A stretch of 45,006 nucleotides of DNA from NCBI GenBank assembly GCA_964434165.1, contig CAYSUS010000057.1, positions 1-45,006 on the forward strand, written 5' to 3'. The first letter of the stretch is position 1. Each line of letters begins with the position of its first letter. The stretch is from CAYSUS01 sp964434165 (GTDB taxonomy: Bacteria; Planctomycetota; Planctomycetia; Pirellulales; Thermoguttaceae). A program made the position numbers and the translations under genes. Below the pieces are notes generated by a model that did no database searches, had not been told where the DNA came from, and was given only the letters and a program-made list of their open reading frames with translations. Of the stretch, positions 30,834-40,015 are shown one piece after another.

Positions 30834-33800
30834 ATGCTGGCCCCTCATCGGATCGTGGCAGCGTTCGGAGTGCTGGTGACCCTTGCGGCTTTCACGTGGA
30901 GCATGGCCGAAGAGCCGAAGGCCAAGCCCGCGGCCAAGCCCAAGCCCGCCGGGGCAAAGGCCCCCGAGGCCAAGGCAGACCAGCCCGAGACCAAGCCTGA
31001 GGCGACCGACACGCCGCTCGTGCCCGAGGCGATCCGCCAGTTCATGCAGGACGGCAAGTACGCCGAGGCCGTGAAGGCCATCGACATTGCCGCCAGGAAG
31101 AACTCCCGGCCCGATTACCTGGAGTACCTCAAGGGCCGGGCCCTGTACCTGGACAAGAAGCTGGACGAGGCGATCAGCCTGTACGACGGCTTTGAGAAGA
31201 AGTTCCCAGGCAGCCCGCTGGTTCGCCGGGCGCGATTCGGCAAGGGCCTGGCCCTGGCCCGCAAGGGCGACTTCAAGGCCGCCGAGCCGATCTACCGCGC
31301 CGAGGCCGAGTACCTGCTCTCGCCCGAGCGCAAGCACGAGATCGCCGCCATCTACCTGGAGTTCGCCGACCGCTATTTCGATCCACCGAAGGACAACGAG
31401 AAGCCCGACTATCAGAAGGCCCTGGAGTTCTACAACAAGGCCCTGGAGGTAGGGCCCAAGGCCGAGAAGCGGACCGAGGTGGAGCTGCTCGTGGCCCAGT
31501 GCCACCAGGAGGTGAAGCAGTACGACAAGGCGATCCCGCGGTATCAGAAGTTCATCAAGGACCATCCCGATTCGAAGCTGGACATCGAGGCCCGATTCCG
31601 ACTCGGCGAGAGCCAACTCTCGGCCGGCCAGGCCAAGCCGGCCCGTCGCACGTGGCAGGATTTGCTGGCCCGCTACACGGATTCCAAGGAGGAGCGGATC
31701 GCCGAAGCGTCCTACAAGCTCTCGCGCACGTGGGGCATCCCGCCGGGTGGGCAGCAGCAGGACCCGCAGCCCCCCAACCCATCGGAGCAGCAGGGAGCCT
31801 CGATTCCGACGGGCCCTGACTCGCTCGACCTGGGCGTGGCCGCATTGGAGGCCTTCCTCGCGCGGTTCCCCGAGCACAAGCTGGCCGCGCAGGCCCATCT
31901 CGACATCGCCCAGACCTACATGGATTTCGGCCGGCTCGAGGATGCGGTGAAGACGCTCGCCGCGTTTCTCGGCGAGGAGCGCTACCAGGACCGCGAGGAG
32001 ATTCCGTCCGCGCGCAACATGCTCGGCCAGGCCTATCAGGGGCAGAAGAAGTACACCGAGGCCCTGGCCGCGTGGCAGGAGTTCCTGGCCAAGCACCCCA
32101 CGCACAAGGCCTGGGCCGGCGTGCAGCGGCAGATCATCAACACCGAGTACCTGATGGCCGAGGAAAAGCGCCTGGAAAAGGAGTACGGCGCAGCCCGCAA
32201 GCTCTACGAGCAGTTCCTGGCCAAGTACCCGCTCGACAGCCGGGCGGCCAACACGCTCTACCTGTTCGGCTGGATGAACTACCAGGAGAAGAAGTACGAG
32301 GCGGCGATCGCCGACTGGCGGCGCCTGGTGTCGAAGTACCCGGGGACGAACGAGGCCTCGCAGGCCCAGTACCGGATCGGCATGGTGCTGGAACAGGACC
32401 TCGGCAAGCTCGAAGAGGCCCTCGAGCAGTACAGGAAGGTCACCTGGGGCGGATATGCCAAGAACGCCCGACGGGCCATCGCCCGCATGGAGGCCAAGAC
32501 CATGCGGATCGAGACGGAAAGGGTGTTCCGCTCCGACGAAACGCCGTCCATCAAGCTCACGTCGCGGAACATCGAATCGGTCTCGGTGCGGGTGTACAAG
32601 GTCGACATGGAGACCTACTTCCGCAAGATGCACTCGGGCCGGGGCGTGGAGTCGCTGGACATCGCCCTGATCGATCCGGACAAGACGTTCGAGTTCAAGG
32701 TGCCTGACTACGCCAGGCTCCAGGAGATCGAGAGCCGGATCGAGGTCCCCCTGCCCGGCGAGGCCAAGGCCGGTGTGACCGCCGTGACCGTGTCGAGCAA
32801 GACGCTCGAGGCGACCACGATGGTCGTGCAGAGCGACCTGGACGTGATCGTCAAGAGTTCGCGGGACGAGGTGTTCGTGTTCGCCCAGAACATGCGGACC
32901 GGCAAGGCGCAGTCGGGAGTGCGCCTTCTGATCTCCAACGGGGCGAAGGTGTTTGCCCAGGGGACGACGGGCGAGGACGGCGTGTTTCAGAGTTCGCGCA
33001 AGCCGGCGGAGGCGGGGGCCGAGAAGCCCGACGTCGCTCAAGGGGACGTAGGTGAAGTGGCTGCTTCGCCGGAGAAGAAGGACCATTTCAAGGAGCTGAA
33101 GGACACCAGCGACGTGCGCGTGTTCGCGGTGCTCGATGGACACACGGCCTCGAACGTCGTGTCGCTATCCGGGGTGGGCGTGGCCCAGGGGCTGGCCAGC
33201 AAGGGCTACATCTACACGGATCGGCCGGCCTACCGGGCGGGGCAGATGGTCCACGTGCGCGGCGTGATCCGCCGCGTGCCGGGCAGCGAGACCGTCGCCG
33301 CTGCGGTGGAGCCGATGCCGGTCCCCGACGGTCCAGGACCGGGGATGGTCGAGAAGCTGCCGGCCGACGACTACGTGATCGACGCGGGCAAGCAGTTCAC
33401 CCTCGAGGTGTTCGACAGCCGCAACCGCCTCGTGCGCGAGGAGCAGGTCACGCTCGGCAAGTTCGGCACGTTCCATGCCCACTTCGTCCTCCCGCCAACC
33501 AGCCCGCAAGGCCAGTATCGCGTGCTCGTGCAGGACAAGGGCACCGAGAGCTACCAGGGCACGTTCACGGTGCACGAGTACAAGCTCGAGCCGGTCCGTC
33601 TGGTGATCGACACGCCGCGGCACGTTTACTACCGGGGCGAAGAGATCGAAGGGACGATCCGCGCCGAGTTCTACTACGGGGCCCCGCTGGCCGGACGCGA
33701 GATCCGTTACCAGTTGGCGGGCGAGCCTTTCCAGACGGCCACCACGGACGAGCAGGGCGAGGTCAGCTTCAAGCTCGCCACGCGGGAGTTCAACGAGACG

Positions 33801-36800
33801 CAGACCTTGCCGCTCGTGGTGACCTTCCCGGAGCGCAACCTGCAGACGGCGGTCAACTTCTTCCTGGCCGCGCAGGGGTTCGCCCTCAGCCTCCAGACGG
33901 TCCGGCCCGTGTACGTGGCAGGCGAGACGTTCGAGGTGGAGGTCAAGGCCACCGACGCCGAGGGCAAGCCCGCGGCCGAGAAGCTCAAACTGAGCGTGCT
34001 GGAGAAGACCAGGCTGCCCAGCGGGCGCTCGGGAGAGCGATTGGTTGAAGAATTCGAGATCGCCACGGACAAGGAGGAAGGCCTTGCCCGACAGACGCTG
34101 GAACTTAAGAAGGGCGGGGATTACGTGCTGCGGGCCGAGGGGACCGACCGTTTCGACAACCCGATCACGGGCCAGTACGTGGTCCGCATCTCGGATGACG
34201 AGGACAAGGTCCGGCTACGAATCCTGGCCGATCGGCACAGCTTCAAGGTCGGCGATACCGCCAAGGTGCAGCTTCACTGGCGCGAAGACCCCGCCCTGTG
34301 CCTCGTCACGTACCAGGGCGCGCGGATCCTGGGCTACCGGCTGGTCGAGTTGAAGCAGGGCGCGAACCCGCTGGAGATCCCCATGGAGGCCAAGCTGGCG
34401 CCGAACTTCGAGCTAGCCGTGGCGGTGATGACGGACGTGAGGGAGAAGGGGGAGGATGAGAAGCCGAAGCGGCGTTTTCATGCGGCGTCGAGTCCGTTCT
34501 CCGTGCAGCGGGACTTGAAGGTGAAGATCGAGGCCAAGCGTAAGGGTGGGGCCAAGGGGCCAGTGCGACCGGGCGAGGAGATCGAGGTGACCGTCACCAC
34601 GACCGACCCGCAAGGCAAGCCGCTGGCTGCCGAGCTGAGCCTGGCCATGGTCGAACAGTCGCTTCTGGACCGCTTCGCCTGGCAGGTCCCGGCCATGCAG
34701 GAGTTCTTCCGCGCGGGCTGGCGCGAGTCGGCCATGCGGACCACCTCGAGCATCACCTTCGCCTATCGGCCGGGCACCCGGGCCATCGACCGGCACCTGC
34801 TGGCCGAGGAGGAGCGTTTGGAGATCGCCCGGGGTGAGGAGGCCAGCCTCAGCGGATTGGAAGCGGTAAGAATGATGGCGCCGCCGCAGGTGGTGATGGA
34901 GAACGGACTGGACGAAGCGGGCGACAGCTCGGACGACCACTACCTGGGGACACGGGTAAGGGCCGAGGAAACGCTGGCATTGGCGATGCATGACCGGCGG
35001 GAGCTGGTGCATAGGCAACAGCAATCAGGCGAGGTGCGTGCCGGGCAGGCGCAGCAGCAGGTCATGTTCAACGACTCCAATGGGGCCATCAACGTCAACG
35101 GAGTGCGGGGCACGGCTACGACTTGGGACTACGGCAACGGCCAAGGCGGCGGCGCCACGATGTTTCAACTCGGGGCCCTCGGGTACGCGGGCAGCGCTCG
35201 GCCGGACTTCTCCGCCACGGTTGCGGTCCAGTCCGGGACGGTCAACGGAGGATTCTACTGGAGCGAGGTCACCGCGGGCGACCTCTCGCAGTTGGCTGCT
35301 AACAACCAGTCGGGCGTTGTCCTGCTGACCGACGGGACGGCGCAGACGCTCATGCTGGGCGAAAACGGCCGCTGGGGCGAGGCGCGGGCCCACGCCCTGG
35401 CTGCCGAGCTGGCAGAAAGCGGCGCGGTGCTGCTGCCGCAACTCGGACCGCAGGAGACGGGGTATTGGAACCCGTCGATCGTCACCGACGAGAAGGGCAA
35501 GGCCGCGGTCACGTTCACCGTGCCCGACCGCTCCACGGCCTGGCAGCTCGTCGCCAAGGGGATTACGCAGGAGACCCTTGCCGGCGAGACGACCGAGAAG
35601 CTCACGGCCAAGAAGGACCTGTTCGGCGAGATGAAGCTCCCGCTGGCCTTCACCCAGGGCGACGAGGCCGAGGTGGCCGTCTCGGTTCACAACGATGCCG
35701 TGGAGAAGGGGCCGATTGAGGTCGTGCTCAAGACCACCATCGGCGGGCGCACGATCGTCGAGAAGAAGACCATTGACGTCAAGTCCAAGGGAATCCACGA
35801 GCTGGTCTTCAAGGCATCCTTGAAGCGGCCCGCGGCCAAGGACGACGAGAGCGACAAGAAACCGCAAACGGCCGGAGCGGACGGCACCGTCGCCTTTGAG
35901 CTCACTGTGACCGCCGGCGAGCGCAAGGACGTGGCGAGCCAGTCGCTGCCGCTGAAACCATACGGCATGCCGGTGTACGTGACGGCCAGCGGTTCGGCCA
36001 CGAGCGATACGACCGCTTGGGTCGAAGCGCCCAAGGACATGCCGTTCGAGGGGCCGAGCCTGGAGATCATCATCGGCCCCACGGTGCAGCAGAGCCTGCT
36101 GGACATCGTGCTCGGGTCGGCCCCGTCGTGCCAGATCGCCTCGGCGCGGATCGCCTCGGGCCTGGAGACGGCCACCAGCGACCTGATGGCCTCGCTGGCA
36201 TTGCAGCGGCTGTTGGGCAAGAGCCGCGAGGCGGGTGGACCGCAGTCGCAGGCCCTCGACGCCCGCGTCCGGTCGTCCGTGAGTCTCCTGGTGTCGTCGC
36301 AGAACGACGACGGCGGCTGGAGCTGGACCGGGCGGGGCGGCCAGAGCAACCGCTACGGATCGGCCCGGGCAGCCTGGGCCCTGAGCCTGGCGAAGAAGGC
36401 CGGCTACACCGTGCCGGACGACGCCTTCAATAAGGCTTTGGGGTATCTGCGCAACCAGGTTGCTGCCACCAGCGACTCGGACTACGAGAGCAAGGCGATC
36501 CTGCTGTTCGGGCTGGCTGCGGCCGATCGTGGCGATTTCGCCCTGGCCAACCGCCTGTATCGCAATCGGCCGGCCCTCTCGGACGCGGCCCTGGTGCACC
36601 TGGCGCTGGCGTTTGCCGCCATGGACCGTGACTCGCTTGCCAGCGAGCTGCTGACGCTCCTCGGCGAGCGCAAACTGGGCCAGGCGCCCTCGCGCCGCGG
36701 CGATGCCAAGGGCGTGCTGCCGTGGAGCCACGCCGAGGCCGAGGTCCGCGCCCTCTGTGCCCTGGCCTTGCAGGAGGTGAAGCCCAAGGATCCCCGGGCC

Positions 36801-39425
36801 AAGGAGCAGATCGACTGGCTGCTGGCCCACCGCACCGGCCACCGCTGGTCGCCGGACAAGGCCACCGGCCCCGCGGCCCTGGCCGTGTGCCGCTGGTTCG
36901 GCCAGACCAAGACGCAGGCCGAGCACTACAAGCTGGCCGTGTTCGTCAACGACGTCCAGGCCAAGGTCCTGGAGATCGACGAGAAGACCGGCACGCTCAC
37001 GATCGACGTGGCGGCCGATCTGCTCAAGCCGGGCAAGCAGCGGATCAACTTCCAGATCACCGGGCGCGGCGAGTACACCTACCAGTGCGTCCTCGCCGGG
37101 TTCGTGGCCGCCGACAAGGTCAAGAGCACGACGGGCGACTGGGAGGTGAAGAGGATCTACGAGCCGGCCCCGCTGGAGATCGACGGCAAGGAGGTGCCCC
37201 GCGGCTTCGGCGTGCTGACGGGCAGCTACACCCGGTTCCGCAATCCGCTCACGCAGTTGCCCGTGGGGCGAAGGGCCCACGTCGAGCTGGAGATCCGCCG
37301 CAACGACGTGCCCAACAACACGCCCGAGGACCAGCTCGAGTACCTCGTGGTCACCGAGCCGCTTCCCAGCGGGGCGACCGTGGTCGAGGGCTCGGTGCGA
37401 GGGCAGTTCGAGCGGTACGAGGTCTCGCCGGGGGCGATCACGTTCTTCGTGGGCAATCGCCGCTGGCCCGGCACGCTGCACTACGAGCTGCACGGCTACC
37501 TGCCGGGCGCCTACCGCGCGGCCCCGACCGTGGTCCGCGACGCCTACCGTCCGGCGAAGCTGGCGGTCTCCGCGCTGAAGGCCCTGGAGGTCCTGCCGCA
37601 AGGGGCCAAGAGCAAGGACAAGTACCGGCTTTCGCCCCAGGAGCTGTTCGAGCTGGGCAAGATCTACGCGGCCAAGCAGGACAAGGCCTCGCTGCAGCGG
37701 GCGGCTGCGCACCTGGCCGAGCTGATCGGCCAGTGGAACGTCAAGGACGACGTGTACAAGACGGCCGTCGAGACCCTCCTGGACGTCCACCTCCACATCG
37801 GCCCGCCCAAGGCCATCGTCCGCCACTTCGAGATCGTCAAGGAGAAGTGGCCCGACCAGGACATTCCCTTCGACAAGATCCTCAAGGTCGGTGCGGCCTA
37901 CCACGACATCGGCGAGTACGAGCGGAGCTACCTCGTGTTCCGCGCCACGATCGAGAGCAGCTTCTCGCGCGAGAGCGGCGTGGCCGGGTTCCTCCAGGGC
38001 CAGGGCGAGTTCCTCCGCAGCGTGAGCGTGATGCAGGACCTGCTGCGGGAGTATCCGCCGGAGAGCTACGCGGCCGCGGCCAGCTACGCCCTGGCGCAGC
38101 GAGTCTATGCCAAGGCCCCCGAGGCGGCCACCGACGAGCAGCTCCGCAAAAACAAGGTCAACCGCGTGGACCTCGTGCGGCGCGCGTGGGGCATGCTGGA
38201 GAGCTTCCTCACCGGGCACCCGGACGACCCGGCCGCCGACCAGGCCAGCTTCTCCGCGGCCAACGCCCTGTTGGAGCTGGAGGCCTACGAGGAGGCCATC
38301 GCCGCGTGCCAGCGCTACGCGGAGCGATACCCCGACAGCGAACTGTTGGACAGCTTTTGGTACATCATCGGCTACTGCCACTTCGCCTCGGGCGAGCACG
38401 AAGAGGCCCTGGCCATGTGCCGCAAGGTGGCCGAGGCCAGGCGGACCGACAAGACCACGGGGCGCGTCGAGGAGAGCCCCAACAAGTGGCAGGCGGTGTA
38501 CATCCTCGGACAGGTCTATCACAGCCTGGGCATGGCGGCCGAGGCGATCCGCGAGTACCGCCGCGTCGAGGAGCGGTTCGCCGACGCCAGGCAGTCGATC
38601 GAGTACTTCCTCCGCAAGGCGATCGAGCTGCCCGAGGTGACCCCGGTGCTGCCGGGCGGGCCGGTCGAACTGGAGCTGAAGTTCCGCAACGTGGCCACGT
38701 GCGACGTGAAGGTCTATCGCATCGACCTGATGAAGTTCAGCCTGCTCAAGCAGAGCCTGGGCGGGATCACGAACATCAACCTGGCCGGCATCAAGCCTTT
38801 CCATGAGACCGAGATCAGGCTGGGCGACGGGCGCGACTACCGCGACCGCACCCACAAACTTGACTTGCCGCTGGAGGACGAAGGGGCGTACCTGGTCGTC
38901 GCCCGCGGCGAGAACCTGTATGCCAGCGGCCTGGTGCTCCTCACCCCGCTGGCCGTGGAGGTGCAGGAAGAAGCCGCCTCGGGCCGCGTGCGGACCACGG
39001 TCAAGGACCGCACGGCCGACAAGTACGTCCACGACGTGCACGTTAAGGTGATCGGCACCCGCAACCCGGACTTCGTCTCCGGCGAGACCGATCTGCGCGG
39101 CGTGTTCGTGGCCGACGGGATCCAGGGCACCTCGACGGTGATCGCCCAGGCCACACCGTCGCAGTACGCGTTCTTCCGCGGCAACACGGAGCTGGGCCCC
39201 CCGCCCCCACGGCCGCCGATGGAGCAGGAGAAGGCCCTCGAGCAAATGGAGAAGTCGGTCGAGGAGCTCAAGAAGGCCACGAAGGCCCCGCAGCAGCTCA
39301 AGGAGCAGCTCCTGGAGAACCTCCGGGGCAGGAACATGAAGCTCCAGGAGGAACAGGTGGACCAGCTCCAGCAGATGTACGACGCTCCCGCGCCGGCGGG
39401 CGTGAAGGCAAACAAGGCGTTTTGA
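30834..39425 (+). CDS. Giant exported TPR/alpha-2-macroglobulin protein without thioester
   Basis: 2863 residues; AGGAG 8 nt before the ATG, signal RIVAAFGVLVTLAAFTWSMA. A Lys/Pro/Ala linker leads to TPR repeats (~65-550, LYDGFEKKFPGSPLVRRARF-type units). Macroglobulin domains start near 557 (TMRIETERVFRSDETPSIKL), with the MG2 hallmark YTDRPAYRAGQMVHVRG near 794. A long variable stretch (~1290-1540) rich in Gln/Arg/Gly fills the bait-region position. The A2M domain is near 1543 (GYWNPSIVTDEKGKAAVTFT). At the thioester position the sequence is APSCQIASAR (Cys1766), with no CxEQ. A thioester-barrel-like repeat (QNDDGGWSWTGRGGQ) and an MG10-like domain (~2110-2250) follow. A second TPR block (~2260-2590), another macroglobulin unit (~2606-2780) and a Glu/Lys/Gln coiled coil end the protein. 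Envelope scaffold or non-covalent protease trap is inferred. Confidence 0.93.
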   Translation: MLAPHRIVAAFGVLVTLAAFTWSMAEEPKAKPAAKPKPAGAKAPEAKADQPETKPEATDTPLVPEAIRQFMQDGKYAEAVKAIDIAARKNSRPDYLEYLKGRALYLDKKLDEAISLYDGFEKKFPGSPLVRRARFGKGLALARKGDFKAAEPIYRAEAEYLLSPERKHEIAAIYLEFADRYFDPPKDNEKPDYQKALEFYNKALEVGPKAEKRTEVELLVAQCHQEVKQYDKAIPRYQKFIKDHPDSKLDIEARFRLGESQLSAGQAKPARRTWQDLLARYTDSKEERIAEASYKLSRTWGIPPGGQQQDPQPPNPSEQQGASIPTGPDSLDLGVAALEAFLARFPEHKLAAQAHLDIAQTYMDFGRLEDAVKTLAAFLGEERYQDREEIPSARNMLGQAYQGQKKYTEALAAWQEFLAKHPTHKAWAGVQRQIINTEYLMAEEKRLEKEYGAARKLYEQFLAKYPLDSRAANTLYLFGWMNYQEKKYEAAIADWRRLVSKYPGTNEASQAQYRIGMVLEQDLGKLEEALEQYRKVTWGGYAKNARRAIARMEAKTMRIETERVFRSDETPSIKLTSRNIESVSVRVYKVDMETYFRKMHSGRGVESLDIALIDPDKTFEFKVPDYARLQEIESRIEVPLPGEAKAGVTAVTVSSKTLEATTMVVQSDLDVIVKSSRDEVFVFAQNMRTGKAQSGVRLLISNGAKVFAQGTTGEDGVFQSSRKPAEAGAEKPDVAQGDVGEVAASPEKKDHFKELKDTSDVRVFAVLDGHTASNVVSLSGVGVAQGLASKGYIYTDRPAYRAGQMVHVRGVIRRVPGSETVAAAVEPMPVPDGPGPGMVEKLPADDYVIDAGKQFTLEVFDSRNRLVREEQVTLGKFGTFHAHFVLPPTSPQGQYRVLVQDKGTESYQGTFTVHEYKLEPVRLVIDTPRHVYYRGEEIEGTIRAEFYYGAPLAGREIRYQLAGEPFQTATTDEQGEVSFKLATREFNETQTLPLVVTFPERNLQTAVNFFLAAQGFALSLQTVRPVYVAGETFEVEVKATDAEGKPAAEKLKLSVLEKTRLPSGRSGERLVEEFEIATDKEEGLARQTLELKKGGDYVLRAEGTDRFDNPITGQYVVRISDDEDKVRLRILADRHSFKVGDTAKVQLHWREDPALCLVTYQGARILGYRLVELKQGANPLEIPMEAKLAPNFELAVAVMTDVREKGEDEKPKRRFHAASSPFSVQRDLKVKIEAKRKGGAKGPVRPGEEIEVTVTTTDPQGKPLAAELSLAMVEQSLLDRFAWQVPAMQEFFRAGWRESAMRTTSSITFAYRPGTRAIDRHLLAEEERLEIARGEEASLSGLEAVRMMAPPQVVMENGLDEAGDSSDDHYLGTRVRAEETLALAMHDRRELVHRQQQSGEVRAGQAQQQVMFNDSNGAINVNGVRGTATTWDYGNGQGGGATMFQLGALGYAGSARPDFSATVAVQSGTVNGGFYWSEVTAGDLSQLAANNQSGVVLLTDGTAQTLMLGENGRWGEARAHALAAELAESGAVLLPQLGPQETGYWNPSIVTDEKGKAAVTFTVPDRSTAWQLVAKGITQETLAGETTEKLTAKKDLFGEMKLPLAFTQGDEAEVAVSVHNDAVEKGPIEVVLKTTIGGRTIVEKKTIDVKSKGIHELVFKASLKRPAAKDDESDKKPQTAGADGTVAFELTVTAGERKDVASQSLPLKPYGMPVYVTASGSATSDTTAWVEAPKDMPFEGPSLEIIIGPTVQQSLLDIVLGSAPSCQIASARIASGLETATSDLMASLALQRLLGKSREAGGPQSQALDARVRSSVSLLVSSQNDDGGWSWTGRGGQSNRYGSARAAWALSLAKKAGYTVPDDAFNKALGYLRNQVAATSDSDYESKAILLFGLAAADRGDFALANRLYRNRPALSDAALVHLALAFAAMDRDSLASELLTLLGERKLGQAPSRRGDAKGVLPWSHAEAEVRALCALALQEVKPKDPRAKEQIDWLLAHRTGHRWSPDKATGPAALAVCRWFGQTKTQAEHYKLAVFVNDVQAKVLEIDEKTGTLTIDVAADLLKPGKQRINFQITGRGEYTYQCVLAGFVAADKVKSTTGDWEVKRIYEPAPLEIDGKEVPRGFGVLTGSYTRFRNPLTQLPVGRRAHVELEIRRNDVPNNTPEDQLEYLVVTEPLPSGATVVEGSVRGQFERYEVSPGAITFFVGNRRWPGTLHYELHGYLPGAYRAAPTVVRDAYRPAKLAVSALKALEVLPQGAKSKDKYRLSPQELFELGKIYAAKQDKASLQRAAAHLAELIGQWNVKDDVYKTAVETLLDVHLHIGPPKAIVRHFEIVKEKWPDQDIPFDKILKVGAAYHDIGEYERSYLVFRATIESSFSRESGVAGFLQGQGEFLRSVSVMQDLLREYPPESYAAAASYALAQRVYAKAPEAATDEQLRKNKVNRVDLVRRAWGMLESFLTGHPDDPAADQASFSAANALLELEAYEEAIAACQRYAERYPDSELLDSFWYIIGYCHFASGEHEEALAMCRKVAEARRTDKTTGRVEESPNKWQAVYILGQVYHSLGMAAEAIREYRRVEERFADARQSIEYFLRKAIELPEVTPVLPGGPVELELKFRNVATCDVKVYRIDLMKFSLLKQSLGGITNINLAGIKPFHETEIRLGDGRDYRDRTHKLDLPLEDEGAYLVVARGENLYASGLVLLTPLAVEVQEEAASGRVRTTVKDRTADKYVHDVHVKVIGTRNPDFVSGETDLRGVFVADGIQGTSTVIAQATPSQYAFFRGNTELGPPPPRPPMEQEKALEQMEKSVEELKKATKAPQQLKEQLLENLRGRNMKLQEEQVDQLQQMYDAPAPAGVKANKAF

Positions 39426-39457
39426 CGGCAAAGTCGCGGTCTTCCGAGCGCCGACCG

Positions 39458-39940
39458 TCAGGGAGCGTCGCCCTCAGCCGCGCGCTCGATGCGGTGCGTG
39501 CCGTGGCAGTCGGTGCAGATCGCCCGACCCGAGAGCTTGCGCTGGACGAACCGGGCGACGACCTCGCGGGCCGGCACGTCGTGCGCCTTGTGGCACTTCG
39601 CGCACATCCGGTCCACCTCGTTCTTCTGGAACACGATGTCCGGCTTGGTGGCGCCGATGTCCTCGTCGTTGGCGTGGGCGGCGCTGGTGCCGTGGCAGTC
39701 GACGCAGCCCGTCTTGGCCCCGAGATGGACCTTGCTGATCTCCTCGCGCACGAACGTCATGTGGCAGACGTAGCAGGCCCCGTTGGGCCCCATCGGATCG
39801 ACGACCGCTTCGGGCTCCTCCTTCTCGGAGCGAGATGCGCGATCGGCCGCTGAGGAGAAGGGCCGGTGGCCGAGCGTCGCGGCGGCGAGCAGGGCGCCGG
39901 TCAGGGCGAGGGACCAGACGGCTTTGGCAGGGACGTGCAT
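39458..39940 (-). CDS. Exported tetraheme c-type cytochrome
   Basis: 160 residues from the ATG at 39940 with a hydrophobic signal (AVWSLALTGALLAAATLG). Four c-type heme motifs: CYVCH (56-60), CVDCH (79-83), CAKCH (113-117) and CTDCH (142-146). Extra His residues lie between them (for example VHLG, AAHAND, KAHD, GTHR) and could be distal ligands. This is a periplasmic electron carrier of the small multiheme type (cytochrome c3 / NapC/NirT-soluble-like arrangement). The gene converges with the giant A2M gene 32 nt away and lies 75 nt downstream of a Tat-exported aldo/keto reductase on the same strand; a functional link is only positional. Confidence 0.9.
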   Translation of the reverse strand: MHVPAKAVWSLALTGALLAAATLGHRPFSSAADRASRSEKEEPEAVVDPMGPNGACYVCHMTFVREEISKVHLGAKTGCVDCHGTSAAHANDEDIGATKPDIVFQKNEVDRMCAKCHKAHDVPAREVVARFVQRKLSGRAICTDCHGTHRIERAAEGDAP

Positions 39941-39941
39941 G

Positions 39942-39976
39942 AGGTCGGAAGTCGGAGCTCGGAGGTCGGAAGTCTG
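39942..39976. repeat. Short direct repeat before the cytochrome gene
   Basis: AGGTCGGAAGTC occurs at 39942-39953 and again at 39962-39973, separated by GGAGCTCGG. It covers the 5' untranslated stretch of the cytochrome gene, replacing any clear ribosome binding site. Similar simple GGAAGTCGGAGGTCGG strings are common in planctomycete intergenic DNA (recollection). Confidence 0.55.
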
Positions 39977-40015
39977 GAAGCACGCGGCCTCAATCAGGCT
40001 CTCGCCACTCGCCAC

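Noticed and set aside
35025..39431. A 1468-residue open frame on the minus strand opposite the giant gene
   Set aside because: Codon-aligned shadow of the TPR/A2M protein with the same composition bias and no start signal.
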